In this document: positions 1 to 6,504 of the stretch, piece after piece
Position numbering within the stretch: position 1 is the stretch's first letter
How the letters are laid out: each line of letters starts with the position of its first letter
NCBI GenBank assembly: GCA_900546085.1
Contig: URBS01000115.1
Span: 1-6,570, forward strand
Direction of reading: 5' to 3'
From: an uncultured Collinsella sp.
Lineage (GTDB): Bacteria > Actinomycetota > Coriobacteriia > Coriobacteriales > Coriobacteriaceae
DNA: 6,570 nt
Notes under the pieces: generated by a model
The model's input: the letters and a program-made list of their open reading frames with translations, nothing else
Database searches by the model: none
What the model was told of the DNA's origin: nothing
Made by a program: the position numbers and the translations under genes

Positions 1-170
1 CGGTGCTTACCGCCAACCCGGGCGGCGACCGCGTGGAGATCTTTATCGAGCAGGTGGACGGGCGCGTGCTACGTGCCGAGGTGCCGGCCAAGGTCAACGC
101 GCGCTCGATTCCGCTGCTGGCCGAGGCAAAGGCGATTGTGGGTAACCAGGGTCGCGTGACGGTTATCTAA
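1..170 (+). CDS. dnaE: C-terminal end of a probable DNA polymerase III alpha subunit (partial)
   Basis: The frame is open from the window edge and closes at TAA 168-170, leaving 55 complete codons. The start and catalytic parts lie outside the window. The residues show a small beta-rich tail: an NPGGDRVEIFIE segment, then DGRVLRAEVP, then ARSIPLLAEAKAIVG and GRVTVI. This matches the usual end of actinobacterial and related DnaE proteins, where a 'HPG..PV.L.L' strand pair precedes a 'V.PS..L..ELKALLG' helix and a last strand. If correct, this is the polymerase subunit of the chromosomal replicase. The call rests on pattern memory of a short, weakly conserved region, so another protein with an OB-like tail is possible. 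The stop lies 28 bp before the SNF2 gene's ATG, with no terminator between, which suggests cotranscription. Confidence 0.5.
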   Translation, partial: VLTANPGGDRVEIFIEQVDGRVLRAEVPAKVNARSIPLLAEAKAIVGNQGRVTVI

Positions 171-188
171 GCTACCCCGGGTGAGATT

Positions 189-194
189 GGAGGA
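189..194 (+). promoter_or_regulatory. Ribosome binding site fixing the start of the SNF2 gene
   Basis: GGAGGA lies 4 bases before ATG 199. The same frame is open upstream to a GTG at 181, but that GTG has only CCCCGG-type sequence before it and no Shine-Dalgarno match, and the strong site would fall inside the coding region. A GTG at 196 is also in frame but sits too close to the site. ATG 199 is therefore preferred. Confidence 0.75.
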
Positions 195-198
195 AGTG

Positions 199-3100
199 AT
201 GGCGCAGGGGACGTTTGTGCAGGCGCTTCGCAAAGAGGCGGCGTTGAGCGGCACCTTTATGAAGGGCCGCTCGCTCATGCTCAACGGCGCCGTGCTGTCG
301 ATTGAGGACAGCGGCTCGCGCTTCTCCAAAAACGTGACGGTTGAGGGCTCGGTGCGCGGCTCGCGCGGCGACCTGTACAAGACGCACGTGGCGCTCGATA
401 TGGACGAGCACGAGGTTATCGACTACGACTGCGACTGCCCCGCCGCATACCGCTATCCCGGTATGTGCAAGCACGCCATCGCCACAGCGCTGGCGTACCT
501 GGACACCAGCGGCATTGAGCCTGTTGAGGGGCTGCGCACGCCGGTTCGCACGTTTACGGCGCAGCCGAAACAGCCCGCGCGCGCCGCGTCCGCCGCGCCG
601 GCCGTCAACCCCAACTTTCCCTTCCCGGCGCCCGTCCCCACGAGCCCGAGCCTTGTGGCGGCGCTTTCCGATCTTTCGGACGCGCGCATGGATGAGCTGG
701 CGAGCATGCGCCGCAAACTTGCCGGTGCCGTTGATCCCGACGCCCCCAAAGCGGCGTTGGAGCCCTCGTTGGTGCCGTACTACAATCCGCTGTTCGCTGA
801 CCGCTTTAGCTGGGCGCTCGAGTTCCGCATTCGCTGTGGATCGGTCTCCTACGTGGTCAAGGACATCGACGGCATGGCCGATGCCTACGTGCGCGGCGGC
901 ACGTTCTCCTATGGCAAGAAGCTCACGTTTGTCCATTCACCTGAGGCCTTTGACGAAACATCGACAAAGCTGCTCAACCTTGTTGTGACGACAGTTGCCT
1001 ATCTCGATGACATCACAAGCTCGCGTTCGGCGTCGTACGACTTTGCCCGCAGCGGTTTTGTTGCCGAGCGTCAGTTGCCGCTGTCCGAGCATAGCATCGT
1101 ATATGTGCTGGACCTGCTGCGCGGCCAGACCATCTCCTTTGAGCCCGCCTGGTCGCGGGGGACGACGACGCGTCGCACCTACGACGTGGCGGTTGAGCTG
1201 TCTCCGCAAGGGGAGGACGAGGCGTCCGCTAAGCGCCCACCACTTCTTGCCGCCAAAATCGCGCCGGCGGCTGGTGGTAGCTATGACCTGCGCCTGCCCG
1301 CCGATATGTACTGCTTTGCGTCGGGCGATGCCGCCTACTTGGTTGACACGCGCCGCGCGCGCCGTACCGACGCTGCATTTGCTCAGCATGCCGCACCTTT
1401 TTTGTCGCGCTTGCTGCCGTGCCGCACGCCCGCCCATATTGCCGCCGAGCAGGTGGGTGAGTTCTGCCGTATGGCGCTGCCCATTTTGCGCGACTATACC
1501 GACCTCACCGCGCCCGCCGCGCTCGATACCGTGGCACCCGAGCCGAGCTTTGCTATGGCGATCGGTGTCGACGATGGGCTCGTGACCTGCAAAATTACGG
1601 TTACCTACGGCGATTGGTCGGCGGATCTCTTTAGCCTGGGCGCTCCGGGCAGCCCCTTCGAAGAGCAGCGCCCCGGTGTGCCGCCCCGCGACGAGGTGGC
1701 GGAGTTTCGCGTTATGGATACGGCGGCCCTGTACTTCGATTTCTACGAGGGCGGTCTGGCGTTTGAGGAGCGCGATGACGCCCGCTTGTTCTGCCTGCTG
1801 ACCGAGGGCCTGTCCGCCCTGTCCGAACTGGGTGAGGTCATGCTCAGCGACCGTCTGCGCCAGATCTCGGTCCGCCCCGCGCCCAAGCTCTCGGTTCGTG
1901 CGACCGTTAAGAGCAATCTGCTCGATGTCGAGCTGGGCGCGAGCGGGCTTTCGGCCGCGGACCTTGCCGTCTATCTCGATTCGTACAAGCGCCATCAAAC
2001 GTTTGCGCGCCTTACGTCCGGCGACATCATTCGCCTGGACGAGGGGGCGCGCGCCGCGTTTGGCCTTGCCGAGGACCTGGGTGTCGATGCCGTCGACCTG
2101 CTCGACGGCGTGTCGCTTCCCGCGTCGAGCACCCTGTTCGTCGACAGCATGCTCGCACGCACGCCGGCGCTCGAGGCCGATCGCGACGCTGCGTTCCGCC
2201 GTACCGTCGAGCGCCTGGACACGCTCGGCAAGATGGACTTTACGGTGCCGGCATCGCTCAAGGCAACGATGCGCGGCTACCAGGTCGACGGATACCAGTG
2301 GCTCGGCTCGCTCGAACACCTGGGCCTTGGCGGCATCTTGGCCGACGACATGGGCCTGGGCAAAACGCTCCAGATGATTGCGCATATTCTGGCGCGCGTG
2401 GAGGCGGGGGACACCAAGCCCACGCTCGTGGTATGCCCGGCCTCACTCGTGTACAACTGGACTGCCGAGCTGGAGCGCTTTGCCCCGTCGCTCGATGTGT
2501 GCGCCATTGTGGGCGCCAAGGCTCAACGCCGCGTGCAGATCGCCGGCGTGGCCGAGCATAGCGTGGTCGTGACGTCGTATGACCTTATGCGGCGCGATAT
2601 CGACGAGTACGTCGAGCAGGATTTTGCCCGCGTGGTGCTCGATGAGGCACAGTACATTAAAAATCCGCTCACGCAGGTGGCGCGCGCCGCCAAGCGCCTG
2701 CCTGCCGGCGTGCGCTTTGCCCTGACGGGCACGCCCATCGAAAACCGCCTGTCCGAGCTCTGGAGCATCTTCGACTTTTTGATGCCGGGCCTTTTGGGGA
2801 CGCGCGAGTCGTTTGCCAAGCGCTTTGAGAGCCCCGTCGAGCATGCCGAGGGCGATAGCGCCGCTCGCCTGCAGGCGCTCGTGTCGCCGTTTGTGCTGCG
2901 CCGTGTTAAGGAAGACGTGGTGGCCGACCTGCCCGAGAAGATCGAAGACACCGTCATGGCGCAGCTTACCGGCGAGCAGCGCAAGCTCTACCTGGCCAAC
3001 CAGGACCGCATCGCCCAGCAGGTGCAGCACCGCGAGGCTGGGGAGTTTAAGAAGGACAAACTCAAGGTGCTCGCCGAGCTCACCAAGCTGCGCCAGATCT

Positions 3101-3663
3101 GCTGCGACCCGCGTCTACACTACGAGGATTACAAGGCGGGGAGCGCCAAGCTCGATACGTGTATGGAGCTCGTGCACGGCGCACTCGACTGCGGGCATCG
3201 CATCCTGTTGTTCAGCCAGTTCACGGGTATGCTCGATATCATCGGTAAGCGCTTGGCCAGGGAGGACATCGCCTTCCTTAAGCTCACGGGCGCTTCGTCT
3301 AAGGAGAGCCGCGCCAAGATGGTCGCGCAGTTCCAAGCGGGCGAGGTTCCGGTCTTTTTGATTTCGCTCAAGGCGGGCGGCGTGGGCCTTAACCTGACGG
3401 CGGCCGACGTGGTCATCCACTACGACCCGTGGTGGAACGTGGCAGCGCAGGACCAGGCGACCGACCGCGCGCACCGTATTGGCCAGCAACATACCGTGAC
3501 CGTGTACAAGCTCATCGCCAAGGACACGATCGAGGAGAGCATTATGCAGATGCAGGAGTCCAAGCGCGACCTGGTCAACAGCGTGCTCGGCGGCGACGGC
3601 ATCTCGTCGGCGCTGTTTACCCGCGAAGATGTTCTGGCGCTGCTGGGCGGCGACGGGCGCTAA
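199..3663 (+). CDS. SWIM zinc finger / SNF2-family ATPase (bacterial Swi2/Snf2 helicase-like protein)
   Basis: A 1154-residue Superfamily 2 DNA translocase of the Swi2/Snf2 type, cytoplasmic. Such proteins use ATP to move along duplex DNA and remodel protein-DNA complexes; the specific role of this bacterial branch is poorly defined. Order of parts: a SWIM zinc finger with C78, C80, C90 and H92 (CxC...CxH); an Ala/Pro-rich linker at about 115-150; a long SNF2-associated region to about 680; a Q-motif-like MRGYQ at 691-695; motif I DDMGLGKT at 716-723 with K722; motif II DEAQ at 815-818; motif III LTGTP at 842-846; motif V around SLKAGGVGLN at 1056-1065; and motif VI QATDRAHRIGQ at 1086-1096. 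All core motifs look intact, so an active ATPase is expected. SWIM plus SNF2-associated plus SNF2 is a familiar architecture in Gram-positive bacteria, and the length is normal for it. It follows the putative dnaE tail by 28 bp, consistent with an operon. No rho-independent terminator is evident after the stop. Confidence 0.95.
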   Translation: MAQGTFVQALRKEAALSGTFMKGRSLMLNGAVLSIEDSGSRFSKNVTVEGSVRGSRGDLYKTHVALDMDEHEVIDYDCDCPAAYRYPGMCKHAIATALAYLDTSGIEPVEGLRTPVRTFTAQPKQPARAASAAPAVNPNFPFPAPVPTSPSLVAALSDLSDARMDELASMRRKLAGAVDPDAPKAALEPSLVPYYNPLFADRFSWALEFRIRCGSVSYVVKDIDGMADAYVRGGTFSYGKKLTFVHSPEAFDETSTKLLNLVVTTVAYLDDITSSRSASYDFARSGFVAERQLPLSEHSIVYVLDLLRGQTISFEPAWSRGTTTRRTYDVAVELSPQGEDEASAKRPPLLAAKIAPAAGGSYDLRLPADMYCFASGDAAYLVDTRRARRTDAAFAQHAAPFLSRLLPCRTPAHIAAEQVGEFCRMALPILRDYTDLTAPAALDTVAPEPSFAMAIGVDDGLVTCKITVTYGDWSADLFSLGAPGSPFEEQRPGVPPRDEVAEFRVMDTAALYFDFYEGGLAFEERDDARLFCLLTEGLSALSELGEVMLSDRLRQISVRPAPKLSVRATVKSNLLDVELGASGLSAADLAVYLDSYKRHQTFARLTSGDIIRLDEGARAAFGLAEDLGVDAVDLLDGVSLPASSTLFVDSMLARTPALEADRDAAFRRTVERLDTLGKMDFTVPASLKATMRGYQVDGYQWLGSLEHLGLGGILADDMGLGKTLQMIAHILARVEAGDTKPTLVVCPASLVYNWTAELERFAPSLDVCAIVGAKAQRRVQIAGVAEHSVVVTSYDLMRRDIDEYVEQDFARVVLDEAQYIKNPLTQVARAAKRLPAGVRFALTGTPIENRLSELWSIFDFLMPGLLGTRESFAKRFESPVEHAEGDSAARLQALVSPFVLRRVKEDVVADLPEKIEDTVMAQLTGEQRKLYLANQDRIAQQVQHREAGEFKKDKLKVLAELTKLRQICCDPRLHYEDYKAGSAKLDTCMELVHGALDCGHRILLFSQFTGMLDIIGKRLAREDIAFLKLTGASSKESRAKMVAQFQAGEVPVFLISLKAGGVGLNLTAADVVIHYDPWWNVAAQDQATDRAHRIGQQHTVTVYKLIAKDTIEESIMQMQESKRDLVNSVLGGDGISSALFTREDVLALLGGDGR

Positions 3664-3770
3664 CCCGCTCGGGTGGGGCCGCCAGGGCGGATAGCGCACG
3701 CTGCCCCATCGTCCCCGCCCGTTATGTGTTCATTTGCAATGCCGTGGATGGTTTGTCTGCCTTTGGGCAT

Positions 3771-3786
3771 AAGAACCATCAAGAAC
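3771..3786 (+). repeat. Short direct repeat AAGAAC, 10-bp period, upstream of the superoxide reductase
   Basis: AAGAAC occurs at 3771-3776 and again at 3781-3786, one helical turn apart, 27 bp before the superoxide reductase ATG. Tandem half-sites on one DNA face can be a regulator site, but six-base copies are short and may be chance. I could not find a convincing -35/-10 pair in the 150-bp gap 3664-3813. CATAAG at 3769-3774 is a weak -10 candidate with no good partner. Confidence 0.2.
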
Positions 3787-3800
3787 ATTGGCACGTCAGC

Positions 3801-3807
3801 AAAGGAG
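3801..3807 (+). promoter_or_regulatory. Ribosome binding site of the superoxide reductase gene
   Basis: AAAGGAG ends 6 bases before ATG 3814. The frame is open further upstream, but that stretch has no ribosome binding site and would add a tail unlike the family. Translation from 3814 gives the MAKFFK start typical of desulfoferrodoxin-family proteins. Confidence 0.8.
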
Positions 3808-3813
3808 AACATC

Positions 3814-4176
3814 ATGGCGAAATTCTTTAAGGACCCCGACGGTAAGCTCATTGCCGCCCTTGGCAACGACGTTGCAACCCCTGCCGGTTGCACGGAGCTG
3901 ACCGCAAACACTGAGGACGCGGCGCACGAGAAGCACGTGCCTGTTGTCGAGACCGAGCGCGACGGTCACGTGATTCGCGCACGCGTTGGCTCGGTCGAGC
4001 ACCCCAGCCTGCCCGAGCACTATATTGAGTGGATCGCCCTTGAGGCCGAGGGCCGCTTAGAGGTCCATTACCTTGAGCCCGGCATGAAGCCCGCGACGTT
4101 TTTTGCCGGCGGTTCCAAGACCGGTACCGTCTATGCCTACTGCAACCTGCACGGGCTGTGGTCCGCGACGTTCTAG
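3814..4176 (+). CDS. Superoxide reductase, desulfoferrodoxin family, lacking the Fe(Cys)4 centre (class III-like)
   Basis: A 120-residue cytoplasmic protein that reduces superoxide to hydrogen peroxide at a non-haem iron, without releasing oxygen; this is a common defence of anaerobes. The catalytic Fe(His)4(Cys) ligands are visible: H41 in EKHVPVVE, H63 and H69 in HPSLPEHYIEWI, and C110 and H113 in YCNLHGLW. The spacing matches the family, and the neighbouring E39 and K40 correspond to the conserved Glu-Lys pair near the open iron position. The N-terminal 36 residues follow the layout of the desulforedoxin domain (MAKFFK...), but the CxxC pair is replaced by Asp/Pro/Asp and only one Cys (C26) remains of the later CC pair. 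The second iron site should therefore be absent. This resembles the class III (Treponema-type) enzymes rather than 2Fe desulfoferrodoxin. The gene ends before a terminator at 4223-4254, so it is probably the last or only gene of its transcript. Confidence 0.92.
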   Translation: MAKFFKDPDGKLIAALGNDVATPAGCTELTANTEDAAHEKHVPVVETERDGHVIRARVGSVEHPSLPEHYIEWIALEAEGRLEVHYLEPGMKPATFFAGGSKTGTVYAYCNLHGLWSATF

Positions 4177-4196
4177 GAGCGCGCCCCCGCTCGGGG

Positions 4197-4202
4197 TATC
4201 AT
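4197..4202 (+). promoter_or_regulatory. Possible -10 element upstream of the NadE-like gene
   Basis: TATCAT sits in an AT-richer patch just after the superoxide reductase stop. No acceptable -35 lies 16-18 bp upstream. If real, transcription would begin near 4209 and run straight into the hairpin at 4223-4251, giving a leader with an attenuator-like stem before the NadE-like gene. Weak evidence. Confidence 0.2.
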
Positions 4203-4222
4203 AGCTAGCATATGCACATGCG

Positions 4223-4254
4223 AGCGCCGACTGCATCATGCGGCCGGCGCTTTT
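4223..4254 (+). terminator. Rho-independent terminator after the superoxide reductase gene
   Basis: AGCGCCG (4223-4229) pairs perfectly with CGGCGCT (4245-4251). After one A/C mismatch the helix continues with CTGCA (4231-4235) against TGCGG (4239-4243), including one wobble pair, around a three-base loop. A TTTT run (4251-4254) follows directly. The stem is strong; the T run is short but typical of high-GC genomes. It lies 46 bp after the superoxide reductase stop and 39 bp before the next ATG. Confidence 0.75.
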
Positions 4255-4293
4255 ACTACGATTTCGATGGTTTACGACGGAAAGGGCTGAGCC

Positions 4294-6279
4294 ATGAAGC
4301 TCGCGCTTGCACAGATCGATATGCGCCTGGGTGATATTGAGGGCATTTGCGGCCGCATCGAGGACCAGGCTCGTCTGGCCCACGAGCGCGGGGCGCGCGT
4401 GCTGTGCGTTCCGGCTCCGCTCTTTATGGGCGCCATGCCCGGTGGCCTGGTGGGCGCTGCCGACTTTGAGCACGACATGCTTGCCGGCTTGACTGGTGTC
4501 GCCGAGCGCATCCAGGAGCTTGACATGATCTGCATCGTGCCCGCGGCGGTTTCGTTTGAGGGCCAGCCGCTACTCGACTACATGATGCTCAAGGACGGTC
4601 ATGTGGTGCCGGCGCGTTCGAGCATTGCCCTGCAGCGTGGCGAGAACAACGACACGCGTTGGGCGCCGCCGGTGTTCGACGTGGATGGCGTGCGCATCGC
4701 CGTGATTTTTGACTTGGACCGCGAGCTCGAGATGTTGCCGACCGGTGTTGACCTCATTGCGTATTTCCAATTCAACGCGTTTGACATGACCGACCGCGAG
4801 ACTACTGCCATTGCCGCCGTTCGCAGCGGCGCCTACCGCAAGATCGCATCCAAGCGCAGCGTGTGGTTTGCCTGCATGGCGCCGGTCGGTGCCTATGACG
4901 AGTCGGTGTATACCGGCGGTTCGTTTGTGCTCGACGACTGCGGTCGCGTGGTGGCCCAGGCGCCGTGTTTTGAGGAGAGCCTGCTGGTTCAGGAGATTCA
5001 GCGCGGCGTGATGCTCGATGCCCTGGAAGATCACGAACTGCCCGAGTTCCGTTCCGAGGAGTGGCTGTGGCAGGCGCTGGTGCTTGCCGTGCGCGACAAC
5101 GCCCGGGCCCACGGTGCGTCGCGCGCCGTGGTGGCACTCGAGGGCGACTTGCCGTCGTCCCTGCTGGCGGCGCTGGCCGTCGACGCTCTGGGCCCGCGTA
5201 ATGTGATTGGCCTGGTGCTGGGGCGCAACCGTATCTTTACGCCGGCGCAGGAAGAGGCCGAGGCTGCCCGCTGTGCCGCCGTCCGCGCCATCGCCGAGCG
5301 TCTGCACATTCGCACCGTCGAGCGCGATGCACCGGATGCGGCGCGTGTGCTCGATCGCGACGTGTCGGCGGGCGATGCCGAGCGTCTGCGCTCGCGCACG
5401 CTGGGCCTCATGCTGGAGGACACGGCGCTCGAGCTGGGTGCGATGGCGCTGAGCCCGCTGTCCAAAACCGAGTACGCGCTGGCGGCGCCGGCGCTTTGCG
5501 GCGGCTACCAGGGCGATTACGCGCCCTTTGGCGATGTGTACCTGTCGACGCTTGAGTTTGTGGCGCGTGTGCGCAACCGCACGTCTGCCGTGGTGCCCCA
5601 AGAGCTCGTGACGCTCAACGCGGTGGAAGATTGTATGGAGCGAGTGCTGGCGCAGGCGCTCTCGACGCTCGACGGTCCGGTCGATATGCTCGACCGCGCG
5701 GCACAGCTGCTCGGCGGGCTTGAGCCGGGTGAGGTCGATGGCGCGCTCGAGGCGCACGTGGACCGCAATCGATCTTTCGACGACATCCCGATGGCCGCTG
5801 GCAAGCCTGAGGCCTGCTCGCTGCTGCTGATGCTCGTGCGTCAGGGCGAGGCCGCCCGCCGCATGCTGCCGACGGCGTCGATCGTCTCAGCCCGTTCGTT
5901 TGTCGAGCGCGCCTGGCCGTACATGCTCGCGTGGTCCGACCTGGGGCTTAACGGCAAGGAGCGTATGACGGTCGATTCGCTGGCGCGCGCCGAGGTGCGC
6001 CGTTTTGCTGACGAGGATACGAGCGAGCGCGTGCGAAACGAGATGATGGGCGTGCTGGGCGAGCTACTGGGTATTTCGCCCGAGCAGATGGAGGAGCTGC
6101 GCTCCGAGGACGGCCAGCGCCGCCTGCACGAGGGTATGAAGAAGTTTGAGGGCGAGGTCCAGGACGCCATCGATAAGATGATGGGCGGCCAGGGTGGCCC
6201 GCAGGGTGGTCCCCAGGATGGCCCGATGTCGCATCCGCCGATAGATCCGAGGCAGTTCCCCTTTTTCTCTCAAAATTAA
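4294..6279 (+). CDS. Glutamine-dependent NAD+ synthetase homologue with both active sites degenerate (predicted pseudoenzyme)
   Basis: A 661-residue protein. Start ATG 4294 has GGAAAGGG at 4279-4286, seven bases upstream. The N-terminal part (about 1-245) follows the nitrilase-type glutaminase fold of NadE (opening MKLALAQIDMRLGDIEG). The next part (about 255-545) follows the NAD synthetase domain. Canonical enzymes amidate deamido-NAD+ with ATP, taking ammonia from glutamine. Here the catalytic Glu of 'FPEL' is A41 (VPAPL), the Lys of 'KxxLP' is S110, and the Cys of 'ICED' is D140 (FDLD). The PP-loop LSGGIDSALVAALA aligns without gaps to LEGDLPSSLLAALA (282-295), losing Ser, Gly and Asp. The later 'KSELALGYCTLYGD' motif aligns to KTEYALAAPALCGG (391-404), keeping K and E but losing GYxT and the final Asp. 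The family's end motif 'NEYKRRQ...SRAFGRDRRYP' survives as GEAARRM...SARSFVERAWPY. A helical tail and QGGP repeats follow. Homology is fairly sure; loss of both activities is inferred, and the function is unknown. A separate functional nadE would be expected elsewhere in the genome. Confidence 0.82.
   Translation: MKLALAQIDMRLGDIEGICGRIEDQARLAHERGARVLCVPAPLFMGAMPGGLVGAADFEHDMLAGLTGVAERIQELDMICIVPAAVSFEGQPLLDYMMLKDGHVVPARSSIALQRGENNDTRWAPPVFDVDGVRIAVIFDLDRELEMLPTGVDLIAYFQFNAFDMTDRETTAIAAVRSGAYRKIASKRSVWFACMAPVGAYDESVYTGGSFVLDDCGRVVAQAPCFEESLLVQEIQRGVMLDALEDHELPEFRSEEWLWQALVLAVRDNARAHGASRAVVALEGDLPSSLLAALAVDALGPRNVIGLVLGRNRIFTPAQEEAEAARCAAVRAIAERLHIRTVERDAPDAARVLDRDVSAGDAERLRSRTLGLMLEDTALELGAMALSPLSKTEYALAAPALCGGYQGDYAPFGDVYLSTLEFVARVRNRTSAVVPQELVTLNAVEDCMERVLAQALSTLDGPVDMLDRAAQLLGGLEPGEVDGALEAHVDRNRSFDDIPMAAGKPEACSLLLMLVRQGEAARRMLPTASIVSARSFVERAWPYMLAWSDLGLNGKERMTVDSLARAEVRRFADEDTSERVRNEMMGVLGELLGISPEQMEELRSEDGQRRLHEGMKKFEGEVQDAIDKMMGGQGGPQGGPQDGPMSHPPIDPRQFPFFSQN
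6190..6225 (+). repeat. Three tandem 4-codon units (QGGP, QGGP, QDGP) in the tail of the NadE-like protein
   Basis: Residues 633-644 read QGGP-QGGP-QDGP, a 12-bp period in the DNA, preceded by GG. The synonymous codons differ between units, so the repeat is partly diverged and not a recent slippage product. It lies in a low-complexity Gly/Gln/Pro/Met/Ser tail, likely disordered, after an acidic helical stretch (about 575-630). Confidence 0.75.
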
Positions 6280-6297
6280 CTATGGGATAGGGGCAAG

Positions 6298-6325
6298 GTT
6301 ACGCGGTTTTGCCAAACCGCGTAAC
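6298..6325. repeat. Perfect 12-bp inverted repeat with a 4-base loop, downstream of the NadE-like gene
   Basis: GTTACGCGGTTT (6298-6309) is the exact reverse complement of AAACCGCGTAAC (6314-6325), with TGCC as the loop. It begins 18 bp after the TAA at 6277-6279. The RNA hairpin would be very stable and is well placed to end the transcript, but no T run follows on either strand, so it is not a standard intrinsic terminator. It could be a U-less terminator, a 3'-end stabiliser or a dispersed palindromic repeat. Confidence 0.8.
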
Positions 6326-6338
6326 GAGTCGACGCTGC

Positions 6339-6437
6339 GCGAGCCCCTGCCGGTCAATCTGCCGCTCAAACCGTCGCTTGCGTACAGAAGTACGCGGCGC
6401 TCCTCTTTCGCGACACCTTGCCACGGCAGGGACTCGC
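6339..6437. repeat. Long-range inverted repeat enclosing nested hairpins (structured non-coding element)
   Basis: Outer arms GCGAGCCCCTGCCG (6339-6352) and CGGCAGGGACTCGC (6424-6437) pair at 13 of 14 positions across a 71-base interior. Inside, GTCGC (6373-6377) pairs with GCGAC (6410-6414), and GCGTAC (6380-6385) pairs perfectly with GTACGC (6390-6395) around an AGAA loop. The nested arrangement looks like a folded RNA or a repeat element. No coding potential is supported: the open frame across it lacks a ribosome binding site. Identity unknown. Confidence 0.55.
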
Positions 6438-6498
6438 TCGCTGACTTATGCTCAACCTATGGTTCAACCTTGCTTGCTAGATACGGTCTCTGTTGTGT

Positions 6499-6504
6499 TA
6501 TTCT
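6499..6504 (+). promoter_or_regulatory. Putative -10 element of a promoter overlapped by the SOS box
   Basis: TATTCT at 6499-6504 matches the -10 consensus at five of six positions (TATAAT, with C for A at the fifth and T for A at the fourth counted loosely, so at least four). A TTGCTA at 6474-6479 could be the -35, but the 19-bp spacer is longer than ideal. The surrounding 6440-6526 stretch is more AT-rich than the coding DNA. The gene it would serve lies beyond the contig end. Confidence 0.35.

Noticed and set aside
181..198. Earlier GTG start for the SNF2 gene, adding six residues
   Set aside because: No ribosome binding site precedes GTG 181, while GGAGGA at 189-194 is well placed for ATG 199.
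937..2385. Long antisense open frame of 482 residues across the SNF2 gene
   Set aside because: It is a shadow of the strongly supported + strand gene, arising from G/C-rich third positions. Its sequence has no recognisable motif.
199..3663. SNF2 ATPase as part of an antiphage defence system (for example DISARM-like)
   Set aside because: No methylase, nuclease, PLD-domain or other defence partner is adjacent. The SWIM plus SNF2-associated plus SNF2 architecture is widespread as a chromosomal gene in Gram-positive bacteria.
3675..3707. GGGGC...GCCCC pairing after the SNF2 stop as a terminator
   Set aside because: The stem is short with a large interior and is followed by TCGTCCCCG rather than a T run.
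4570..5757. Antisense open frame of 395 residues across the NadE-like gene
   Set aside because: Arg/His/Gln-rich shadow translation of the real gene; no domain pattern and no ribosome binding site seen.
6460..6475. GGTTCAACC resembling a tRNA T-arm
   Set aside because: The flanking bases do not form the T stem, and no anticodon or acceptor stem could be built around it.
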